This document shows, one piece after another, positions 31,561 to 40,838 of a stretch of DNA of 64,000 nucleotides; position 1 is the stretch's first letter, and each line of letters opens with the position of its first letter. The position numbers and the translations under genes are program-made. The stretch is from assembly GCA_030734395.1 (NCBI GenBank), contig JAUZTG010000047.1:434001-498000 (forward strand), read 5' to 3'. Below the pieces are notes generated by a model. The model did not search any database and was not told the origin of the DNA. It was given only the letters and a program-made list of their open reading frames with translations. Source of the stretch: Sarocladium kiliense (lineage: Eukaryota > Ascomycota > Sordariomycetes > Hypocreales > Sarocladiaceae).

Positions 31561-33641
31561 TTAATCACTATGAGTAATTTCTCGTCCGGCTACAACGTCA
31601 AAGAAGGCATCGGCAAGATGACCCCCGCGCGCAGTCGAGTTCCCATTCTTATCTGTCGGCATGTTGGCTATAGCGGGTGCAGCAACATCTCGCATATAAT
31701 AGCTCATCCCGCCGCTGGCAAAACCCTGGGCAAATTGACGCGCATGTAGGCTCAGACCCTGCATTGCCCAGACCGGCTGGAATTGCCACACAACGCCTAA
31801 TTTAGCAATATCGGAGTGGAATGACTCAACCTCGTCCGGCGAATAGCCTCCTTTCGAAAAGTCATAAGACCCTGTGAATCCAAAAGCAAACATTCGGTCG
31901 GGGTACACAGCTCTTATAGCGGTGTGGAAATCCTGGATGTCTTTCTTATCTTAAGAAACATTGTCAGCTGCTTGGTTTGTGATGAGGGTTGAAGAGGAAG
32001 TAGAGGGATATGTACTTGGTTTATCTACCCAGCTTGTGTTAGTAAGTGTAACCTACGGTAATAATTGAGGTCGGTAGGTCTGTAGCTCACCTTGACGACT
32101 CCATGTCAAGTCCCCCAATGGGGCGGCCAGCAGACACCGGTCGATTACGGCCTGCATGGACCACTGCCACATGTATTGCCCAAGAGGCGTTCTCGGAATT
32201 TCCCAGTCGAAAACTATATCGCGACCGAGTATTAATTTCGCAAGGGACCGTCGCTTGTGCAGTGGCATCGTAAGACCATCTACGCTTCTGATGTATGATT
32301 CGTACTGCTCGTCGGAGGCTGCCGCGCGGACTGCGTCATCGAAGGTCATTAAGCCTGCTGAAGCCTTCCATTCTGCCTTGACAGTAGCATAATCTTTCCC
32401 CGTAGAATTGGCCTCAGCGATGATTTGTGCAAATGGGGTAACGTCTTTCGTAGCGCCAAGGACATAGGGATGGTCTCGGGGATCTGATACACTTATGAGA
32501 CGATGTTAGTTACTCAAATTGTTAGAGTCAAGCTTCTCTCGCTTGTTGAAGGCATTTTGGAGCTCACCTAGTTATGAACTCGGCTCCGTGGCTGTCGCAC
32601 CGGCATAGGAGCATCGTATCGACCCTTGGGGATCCCATTAGCCTTGGATAACTGGTGCACTCTGCACGTAGGCAAGACATGCGCGAATGTCAAATCAAGA
32701 GAAAACGTACCCCATGATATCATAGGTCATTCTAACAGCAATCAACCTCGACAAATACTCCGAAGTTGGCACAATTGTTCGTCCCTCTCCATTAGTAAAT
32801 TTCTTGAGACCCATAGCAAGGTCATCGATATGAATCATAGCAGCACCAGATTCCACGAAGTTTCGTGCCAATTTCATGCAACCAGTAAGCGTGCCAAAGC
32901 CCATATCAGCATCGGCGATAATGGGAGCCATGTAGTCGATACATTCCAGGTGATGACGGTCTTCTTTAGGGTACCGCATGCGTAGCTGCTGTTGCCGCTG
33001 ATCTTGAAAAAGTTGCATGTTGAATATGCGTTTCACAATTGACGGCACGAGATCCGCTGGATAGTCTGCGTGATCCTCACCCGGAAAGTTCGCCTGTGCG
33101 TGGCCTGCAAGCCCTCCAGATACATAGACAGTGCGCACTGAGAAAGTGTGAGTGGCGGCATTCAAGCAGAAACGGGAACACTCTATCCCGTGGAACACTC
33201 AGTGGTTGAGGCAGCATCGCGTTCCACAGCGAGGCTACAATGCAAGGAGGGTAGTGATTCACTTACTTGAGCCAGCCATCTCCTTTGCAATCAATGGATC
33301 CGTTGTGCCAAAAGTAAGTTCGTAGGTTCCAGAGGCATTGTGCTCCTTGAGAAGATGCCACAGCTTCCGACCCTGGGTGCTGGAAGGGTATTCCGTCTTG
33401 AGTCCAATATTTCGCAAAGCTGCAATTGATTTGGCAGAGTATGGACTTCAAATCCGATACGCCATGTCTTCTGTTAGTGCCTGTGAATCCAATGAAGGCA
33501 CCCGTAAGGCAGTGTATTAGCGTCCACCACTTACCGCTTGATGTCTTTCTGCCGCTCAGTTTGCCACCAGGCTTCAATCTCTCGAACTTCGGAGTCGAAG
33601 GCTTCGCTTTCAGACTCGACACTGCTCCATTTAGCTGCCAT
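31561..33641 (-). CDS. Isocitrate-lyase-family protein lacking the KKCGH catalytic signature
   Basis: Member of the ICL/PEP-mutase superfamily. Seven exons, complement(join(31561..31949, 32016..32024, 32091..32491, 32568..32624, 32711..33137, 33267..33445, 33535..33641)), sum to 1569 nt, 522 aa, the usual fungal ICL size; all phases agree. One exon has only 9 nt (DKPN region), and without it the spacing to YPDRMFAFGFTGSYDFSK would be wrong. The N-terminus (IEAWWQTERQKDIKRPYSAK) and C-terminus (HLADAFFDVVAGREITHSD) align well with isocitrate lyase. However, the catalytic KKCGH is KKFTN (Lys207-Asn211), and the substrate loop SGWQ is SGGL. The metal region IIADADMGFG and the Arg of LLCRCDSHGAEF remain. 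It is therefore unlikely to be the glyoxylate-cycle enzyme; a different C-C lyase or a non-catalytic role is possible. Divergent from the amidohydrolase gene. Confidence 0.85.
32016..32024 (-). other. Nine-nucleotide micro-exon of the ICL-like gene
   Basis: Inferred exon reading ATAAACCAA on the minus strand, bounded by gggtag upstream and gtacat downstream. It supplies three codons, giving SRQDKPNKKDIQDFH between TrpSer and the next helix. Its inclusion makes the distance between the conserved Trp and the Tyr-Pro motif exactly that of isocitrate lyases. Confidence 0.6.
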
Positions 33642-34335
33642 TGTGACTTTGCTGCTCCGTTGCAAGATTATGGCGCGCGCGCGTGATAACAGGCAAGCCA
33701 AGGTGTCTCAGGCGACTTAACTAGGATCAATGATTAAATCTGGGTTCAGGTCTTCCTCGAAGTTCCTTGCAAGATCCCGGATCCGACAGCTCCGCTTGCT
33801 ATTATGTCGTTAGTCGGGCTTTGGAAGCCATGCGAACCTATATCATTCTGCCAATGATCGGCGTCCATCGGTATCCATCGGCGTCGGCGTCGGCGTCGGC
33901 ACCGGCAGAGTACTACCCCGACCCGCGCCGATACTCACGTTGTCGGCCCGCTGAGCTACTGGTCGTTCACCACATGACTTTGGGTAGAACCGCTCTACAG
34001 CTTGCCTCCCTCCAATCAACTAGGTCTTGGTGCCGTATCTATGAAAAGTTATCAAGCTAAAAGGCCTGACCCTCTCAATGGTCTGCGCGTTCCATCGGCC
34101 TAACATCATCGGGCTGATCGGGGCTATGGAGTCTGGTCGTTGTTGGTAGCGAAACAGGATGCACTGAATCGACTCGAGAATGCATTATGGCAATTGCACC
34201 TGGTCATCTCCGAGCTCGGATGAAGTGCGAGATATCTAGCACTGTGTTAAAGCTCGGAATCACATCGATCTGCTTGCACATACCATCGCCCACCCTAACA
34301 TACAATCGGATCACTACAAGAGGAACTAAAGCAAA
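33642..34335. promoter_or_regulatory. Divergent promoter: ICL-like gene / M20 amidohydrolase
   Basis: Head-to-head promoter of 694 bp. It holds a hexanucleotide repeat (33878-33901), a perfect 12-bp palindrome TCCGAGCTCGGA at 34209-34220, and three TCGGA half-sites ahead of the amidohydrolase (34216, 34254, 34306), the kind of CGG triplet bound by Zn2Cys6 regulators. A GATAA-type site (gtgataac, about 33683) could serve a nitrogen GATA factor. Binding is inference. Confidence 0.5.
33878..33901. repeat. Hexanucleotide microsatellite (TCGGCG)n
   Basis: Three perfect TCGGCG units and one TCGGCA variant in tandem, preceded by two copies of TCCATCGG. Non-coding, within the divergent promoter. Confidence 0.8.
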
Positions 34336-35708
34336 ATGCCCACCGTCAAACTGCACCTCGCCAACGAGGCACGTCTCATCATTGAGCATGAGACGGCTCG
34401 CCTCCAGCCGCAGCTGGAACAAGTTTCTCTCGCCATCCACGCAAACCCAGAACTCTGTTATGAAGAGGTCTTTGCGCACAATACCATCTGCGACTTTCTT
34501 GAGACTAATGGCTTTGCGGTTAAGCGCCAGGCTTACGGGATATCAACATGCCTCGAGGCTGAGATTGGCACCGGTGAGCGGTTGGTTATCTATTGTGCTG
34601 AGTACGACGCACTCCCTGGTATCGGGCATGCCTGTGGACACAATCTGATTGCACTATCGAGCATCACCGCATTTGTGGCTGCGGCCAAGGCATCTACTGA
34701 GGGGGGGCTTTCTGGTAGGATTCGTCTACTAGGCACACCTGCTGAGGAGGGAGGAGCTGGCAAAGTTAAGCTCCTAGACGCCGGTGCCTTCGAAGGAGCT
34801 GCTGCAGCTCTCATGTCCCACCCGACCAGTATGGGACGCTTCAAGGAAGTTGAAGGCTTTGCAGGCGCTGCAGGCCTCGTCACCATCGCAGCCTCTCAAG
34901 TCACGGCCGAATTCACTGGGAAGTCGGCACATGCTGGCGCCACGCCTTGGCACGGGAAGAATGCTCTCGATGCCGCAGTGAGCTCATATGTCAACATATC
35001 CATGCTCAGACAGCAGATCAAACCGGCGGAGCGCATCCATGGCATCATCACGAATGGGGGCGTTGCACCAAATGTCATCCCCGAGAAGGCCAGCATGCTT
35101 TACGGCATCCGCAGCAGAACGGCAGCTGAGTGCGATCAGCTCATCAAAAGAGTCGAGTCATGCTTTGAGGCCGCAGCAACAGCCACGGGCTGTGAAGTGA
35201 AGACTGATCGGTAAGCCGAAGCTCACCAATGGAGATTATGATCAATCGGTTGAAAATTCCTGATTATGTGTTACTTCATAGACCAATGTTCTACGCTGAT
35301 CAGGTTCTGAACCCAGCACTATGCCTTGCTTTTACCAAAGAGATGGCATTACTTGGTGACGACTTTTTACCGATGGCAAAGGAGACAGTCTCATCCTCCA
35401 CGGACATGGGTTCGTTCACAACACTAAGATCTGCACCGCAGATATATCTTTCTACCATGGTAATCTTACTAATCGGACTGTATTCAGGCAATGTCTCCCA
35501 TGTTGTACCGTCGTTTCATTGCTCTTACGGCATATACTCCGGCGGCGCATCAAATCACACTGCTGGATTCACAGCAGCAGCCGCGACACCGGATGCCTTG
35601 GCCAGAGCCATCCGAGTGGGAAAAGGACTGTCTATGCTCGGTATTCACCTACTCCATGACGATGATTTTAGCCAGCGTGTGACCACCGCTTTCGAGAGTG
35701 CAAAGTAA
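34336..35708 (+). CDS. M20-family amidohydrolase (PM20D2 / aminoacylase-like)
   Basis: Zinc-dependent amidohydrolase of peptidase family M20, of the type that hydrolyses N-acyl amino acids or small dipeptides. Exons 34336..35210, 35282..35409 and 35488..35708 give 1224 nt, 407 aa. The metal-site motifs are intact: YDALPGIGHACGHN (about residues 90-103) and LGTPAEEGGAGK (Glu-Glu at about 137-138). The lid/dimerisation domain has FTGKSAHAGATPWHGKNALDA, and the C-terminal metal/substrate segment is SSTDMGNVSHVVPSFH, restored only after splicing the third exon. No signal peptide, so cytosolic. It is divergently paired with the ICL-like gene and faces the aldolase gene tail to tail, which suggests a shared pathway in which it frees an amino or carboxylic acid for later C-C cleavage. 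The substrate is unknown. Confidence 0.9.
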
Positions 35709-36144
35709 GATGGCTGGCTACACAAAATGTCGGATTGGAAACGGAAGTCAGGGAAAATATTTACAGTTCATAGATATTCAACTCAAAAGAAGCCAGCACT
35801 ATGTAGATCATCAGGTTCTTTACCGCATTTGATGGCGCTATGATCCGTGTCATTCTGATTGAACCCCAGCAATTAAGGCTCCCATAAGCCATTGTATCAT
35901 GCGCCTAGAGAGTTCAATCGGCATAGCTCGTCTTCATTTGAGCACAACAGTCGGATAAACCCATATCGGCAGACTGATTCTTACATTTGAGAACGAATGA
36001 TGGCCATATTGACATAATTAATTGAACTAAGCTGCTGGGCTGGGCTTGAAGATCTAGCGAACAAACCGTCTACAGCCTCTCGAGTGCAGAGTACAATACA
36101 TAACTCTATTCAATATTTATAGCCGTGGTAGCTGCTTCTTCTAC
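35709..36144. other. Convergent intergenic spacer
   Basis: About 435 bp, fairly AT-rich, between the 3' ends of the amidohydrolase and aldolase genes. Presumed 3' UTRs and terminators only. Confidence 0.45.
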
Positions 36145-37336
36145 CTAAGCTGGTGATTGTACTCGTGCTGAGATATCGCTCATGGCAGCGACCTGCCTTG
36201 ACATGCCCGCCGCCAGCATAGAGACATCACGCCCCGCCATTGTAAATCTGAAGACAAACACAATCATAATCTTAGCTGAAAGGACAAATAAGTAGGTGGG
36301 AAAGGGACATACCGTATGCTTGGGTGCTCTTTAGCAAATCTCTCTAGAAGATCAGGCCGCATTTCCATGCCCCCGAGCCCAACAAAGATCGGTTCGCTGC
36401 TCGACCTGGCCCTCTCAGCTGCTGTGGCAATTCTGTCGACCGCGTCATGAAAGACTTGTGAGTCATATTGTCCCGCTACGCCCAACCTGAATCACGTTAT
36501 TAGAATATGTTGAGACTATAATACTTCCAATATATCGACTTACTCCATGCTCAAGTCGGCACAACCGATGAAGAGGGCGTCAATGCCAGGCACAGCCGCA
36601 ATATCTCTTTAGCACACGAAGGGGTTAGTAACTGATCGTCTCCGAGAATGAGCAGAATACATAGATAACTCATACTCAACGTTTGCTAGCCCCTCACGTG
36701 TTTCGATCATGGGAAGTATTAAGACAGCATTGTTGACAACTTCCGCTACCAAATCGTGGGGAATATGTGACGCATATTGTGTTATCGGCTGAACCATAGT
36801 CAAGTATCGCCGGCCCTGAAACCCGATCGGAAATCAGCCTTCCTGTCTCGTAATTGAAGGCAGCGACAGGGCGAACTTACCAAGGGGGGGTATTTAGCTG
36901 CATCTACGCACATCTGCGCTTCGTGGACGTTATTTACGTGTGGTACAACAATGGCTTGGGCTCCTGCATCTAGACACCGAGATATCCATTGGGACTCGCA
37001 AGTCGGTACGACTACCATTGGCGTTATACTGTCGGAAACCTGCATCTTAGCGACACAGTTCGGACCGGTATAGTTGAGAGCTTATACTGACCCAACGTTG
37101 AGGCAAGCGACAGATACATCCCTAACAGTCTCGATGCCAATAGCCGTGTGCTCAAGATTCATGAGGATAGCGGAATATCCAGCGTGTCGAGCAATGAGCG
37201 GTAACTCAGCCGAGAAGCAGAGTCGCAAGCCAAACGAAGTTGCGATCTTATTGTTGAGCATTACCTGTTTCACCAGGTTTTCGCGGCAAAGACCACGCGC
37301 CTCGGAGAGACCACTTTCGATGGTTTTGGCAACCAT
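36145..37336 (-). CDS. HpcH/HpaI-family aldolase
   Basis: Class II, metal-dependent pyruvate aldolase/citrate-lyase-beta-like enzyme; relatives cleave 4-hydroxy-2-oxo acids to pyruvate plus an aldehyde. Six exons, complement(join(36145..36247, 36313..36486, 36544..36606, 36676..36815, 36881..37028, 37092..37336)), total 873 nt, 290 aa, and all five introns keep phase. Motifs in order: AILMNLEHTAIGIETVRD (catalytic/metal strand), ACLNVGITPMVVVPTCESQW, DAGAQAIVVPHVNNVHEA, ILPMIETREGLANVEDIAAV (metal Glu), GIDALFIGCADLSMELGVAG and FVGLGGMEMRPDLLERF. The core is fully conserved, so it should be active. Five introns in 1.2 kb is dense compared with genes outside this block. It shares a promoter with the Dal5-type permease. 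Confidence 0.92.
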
Positions 37337-37888
37337 GTCTTCTGATCCTGTAGAATTGTGACTTTGTTATCGAAGGTCTGAGAGTTGTATCTACAGCTTG
37401 TGCACCGAGTAGAAACAATAGTCAGGCTGGCCCGACCCTGGTATTACTTCTCCGGGCTAGTGAATACTCGTAAGGTTCCACAGCGATATCGGAACAATGC
37501 ATCTTGAACTGTTATGCCATAGTTTCGGCGTCGAACGAGACATGATCGGAGTGCTTTCGGAGCTGTCGGAGGTGATTATCGGAGACGCTTCAATCATCGG
37601 CCATCGACCCTGACTGGGGCCGATGGCTCTAGCGCCTGGGTCCACCAGGGCAATAGTGCTGAATGATTGAAGATAAGACTGTGGGGGAATCGAGAACGAG
37701 TCGTGACACTCTGGGGTACAATTAATCCAGGGACAGAAGGGATATAAACCTCAGGATGTCCGGCAACTCGGTCGAGGACGGACAGACCACTGGGCAGCTC
37801 CATCACCGTCTTACTGGCCATCACCGCCTTAAACATCGCTAACGCTGCATTCCGAAACCCTTCTTGTTCTACATACTAGTCGATCAGC
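37337..37888. promoter_or_regulatory. Divergent promoter: aldolase / Dal5-type permease, with TCGGAG array
   Basis: A 552-bp head-to-head promoter. Four direct TCGGAG copies stand at 37546, 37557, 37566 and 37579 (spacings 11, 9 and 13), which suggests a cluster-specific zinc-cluster regulator. GATA-type sites are seen at 37672-37677 (GATAAG, plus strand), 37576-37580 and 37367-37371 (minus strand), consistent with nitrogen regulation. A tataaa lies at about 37742, nearer the permease start. Confidence 0.6.
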
Positions 37889-40086
37889 ATGGAGGATAAG
37901 AACAAGATGCCGCACCCAACGGCTACCTCTACAAGCATAGTTGCTGACGAGGAGGCACAGGCGCAGCCCATGTCCCTTGGCCGCAAGATTCTTTATCACC
38001 TCTGGGTCAATGATCAGCATCTCAAAAGCCCAGAGGAGCGGAAGCTCGTGAGGAAACTAGACTTTGGTATCCTCATTTGCGCAACTCTAGGCTGGGTAAG
38101 TGATGAGGTCGTGGTTATACATTGAAGGGTACACGTACTGATTTACTTAATAGTGGATGAAGTACATCGACCAGAACAACATTGTCAATGCTTGTAAGTC
38201 AGCAGCCGTCCAGACAAGTTATGCTGTATAATGATCTAAATCTATGGTAGATGTCAGCGGCATGAAGGAAGACTTGAACATGCAGGGAAATGAGTACACA
38301 TATATGCTGAGTAAGTGCAGCCCTGCACCTGAAGGATTGTACACCATATACGACATGTCCTAATGCAGAACCAGTGTGCTACACCATTGCCTTTGCGATT
38401 ATGCAAATCCCTTCGAATGCCATTGCATTAAAGATCCGGCCCCGTATCTGCATTATGGTATGCGAGCTGGGCTGGACCATCTTCACGTACGGAACCCACA
38501 AGTGAAGTGTCTAAAGACGCATCATGGTATCCGTTAGTGTCCAAGCTGACCTCTTCCGGAACAGGTTCGCCCAGGCTGCGGCTACCAGCTCTAATCAGAT
38601 GTACGCTTTCCGCTTCATGGTTGGATTCTTCGAGTCCGGCTTCTCTCCGATCATTATCTTCCTCCTCGGATCCTGGTATAACAAGTCCGAGCTCGCGAAG
38701 AGAATGGCAATCTGGCACATCACGGGATTCTTCGGCGCCGCGACATCGGGTTTCCTTCAGGCTGCGGTCCACCGGACCCTTGACGGTCGCCTTGGGCTTG
38801 CCGGCTGGCGCTGGCTCTATATAAGTAAGCCCTGTTTCCGATCTCCAGCACTCCATTGCGGATGGCACATTTCTCTAGAGGTGTTTCTCATATTCTATAG
38901 TCTGTGGCTGCATGTCACTGCCCGTGGCTCTCTCCGTGTGGTTTCTTCTTCCCGACCTTCCTCATAACACACAGGCTTGGTATATTACTGCGGAGGAAAA
39001 GGAAATCGCGCTCCGCCGCTCCGCTCTACAAGGCAAGGCCCAGGTCACTGGCAAGCTCGACAAGGCTCTTGCCAAGCGCATGTTCAGCAATTGGCGCTGG
39101 TGGACTCTTTGCCTAACATATATCTTCGTAAGTCCTCTTCTTGTTGTGTTTGGTATACAACGGATCAGGGAAAACTAACTGAGCGGTTGCAAGTACGCGA
39201 ACTCGTGCCAAGGAGCTTCGTACTTTGCCATCTACCTTCGTAAGTCTAACATTACAAAGATGCTGAGAAACTGTCAAATACTAAGACATTGTTTAGGAGA
39301 GTCCGGCTATAGCGTTACTCAACGTAACATCATCCCCGGGTGTGCCAACCTAGTCTCCATGGTAACCGACTTCACATGGAGTTTCATGTCTGATTATACC
39401 CAGAACCGCATCTGGTGGATGGTCGGCCCTATTGTAAGCATACCCAAGTTTGGCGGTCTATCAAGGCAAGGAAGGATCTCCAAGCACAGCTGACATTGAA
39501 CCTCTGCCATCAGATGTGCACGACTGTTGTAAGCTCGTCTATCTTAACGGCATGGCCCGCTGCCGACGCTGCTCGAGTTGTGGCCTTCTTCTTAGCTGCA
39601 AGCGGTTTCGTTACAGGTATAACCTGGGTGAGTTAGCCGCCATGGCACATGGCTGGCACATGTAGTGCAAACTCGTCTTCTACAGCCCAGCTAATGCCTG
39701 CCTCCAGACATGGGCAAATGAGGTCAATGTGGGTAACGCCGAAGAGCGTGCCCTCACGATCTCCAGCATGAATGGCCTCTTCTATGCAACAAACTCTTTT
39801 CTGCCAATTCTCATCTTCCCCCAAACCATGGCCCCTAAGTTTGGAAGAGGCTTCCCGTCCCTTCTAGCCTTCGCCCTTGCCGGGTGCGGCCTCATGCGTA
39901 AGCAAATGGACCCTGGAACCGGTAAACAAGATATGATCATCGCGCAATTGCTAACAGATTTTGGGCATGCTAGTCTTTGCTGACTTCCTTCATAAGCGGG
40001 AGCTTCGCCTTGGTATCGAGTCAGCTGCTCATCAGGTCCCCGCGGAGATTGCTAGTTCCGAGGTAGACGGCGACGAAAAGAAGTAA
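37889..40086 (+). CDS. Dal5-type MFS permease (allantoate/ACS family)
   Basis: Twelve-helix permease of the anion:cation symporter family; known members carry allantoate, nicotinate, pantothenate or biotin precursors. Eleven exons (37889..38095, 38154..38193, 38251..38310, 38369..38486, 38565..38824, 38901..39127, 39194..39239, 39297..39433, 39514..39627, 39666..39897, 39974..40086) sum to 1554 nt, 517 aa. Typical marks: ERKLVRKLDFGILICATLGW, WMKYIDQNNIVNAYVSGMKE, MYAFRFMVGFFESGFSPIII, WRWLYI and the late SPANACLQTWANEV...EERALTISSMNG. The N-terminus is hydrophilic and cytosolic, the C-terminus short and charged. The 38-nt intron at 39628-39665 is unusually short but required, because read-through meets TAG. 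It likely imports the substrate of the neighbouring amidohydrolase and aldolase. Confidence 0.88.
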
Positions 40087-40838
40087 ACGCAGGCCAAAGT
40101 CTCAAAGGCCTACGTACCTAGGGGAATATGGTGATCACGCCTCAAGCTCAGGATCGAGTTCACGCTGAAGCTATGTTGCCAGCCTGGACCAGAAGGTTAC
40201 TTACAGATCGAGAGGCGATATATATTCGGGTTCTTGCTTTAGCGCATTTCGACCTTTTAGCCACCATAAAATCCTATCAAGTCAAATTTGCTCTATAACA
40301 AGAGAACTTTCCAACCAGCTGCGGCTGGGAATCCCCTCAGGGTCCTCTGGCACGACGTCGACCTCAGACGTCAATTGAAGTCCGCAGTAGCTGCAGAAGA
40401 CCTCCCTGTTTCCTACTTGATTAAACAGCCTGTCAAAGCAACACCTGAGGCAAAGCCCAAGCCCAAGCACATGGGGAACAACACCGTGGCGCTCCCACTA
40501 TCCCGGAGCTCCGGGGCCCCTCAGGGTCCAGCTCCCCTCTTCCCCGCATCCCCACGATGCACGGATTACCCAAGGCGGCAACCAAGTCGCAAGCTTGCTG
40601 GAGCATTTTTCACAGATCTCGACCACTTGATCTCAGAAAGCTGGGACCATCATGCATGATTTTTGGTCGTCTCGCAACCCCCCAATGGAAAGGTTGCCTC
40701 GGCTGGCGTTTCCAGCTGAGGGGAGCCTCGAGGCTGCATATAATCCTCGGACAGTTCGCGTCGATGCCATGGCGTTCAGCTGGGTTATTTGCACCTCACT
40801 TTCGACTTGGTGTAATACAATCACCGGAATAGGTCATA
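40087..40838. promoter_or_regulatory. Intergenic region upstream of the SDR gene, with 14-bp palindrome
   Basis: About 750 bp. A perfect palindrome CCCGGAGCTCCGGG lies at 40502-40515, some 320 bp before the SDR start. An open frame at 40288-40659 has no domain-like sequence and was not called. The palindrome could be an operator, but nothing proves it. Confidence 0.4.

Noticed and set aside
31561..31908. 115-aa ORF as a truncated isocitrate lyase pseudogene
   Set aside because: The upstream exons were all found with consistent phases, so it is the last exon of an intact gene.
33263..33622. 119-aa minus-strand ORF as a separate gene
   Set aside because: It overlaps exons 1-2 of the ICL-like gene in the wrong frame; the spliced model explains the region.
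40288..40659. 123-aa plus-strand ORF between permease and SDR
   Set aside because: No domain-like pattern and no splice partner; contains the palindrome and is more likely promoter DNA.
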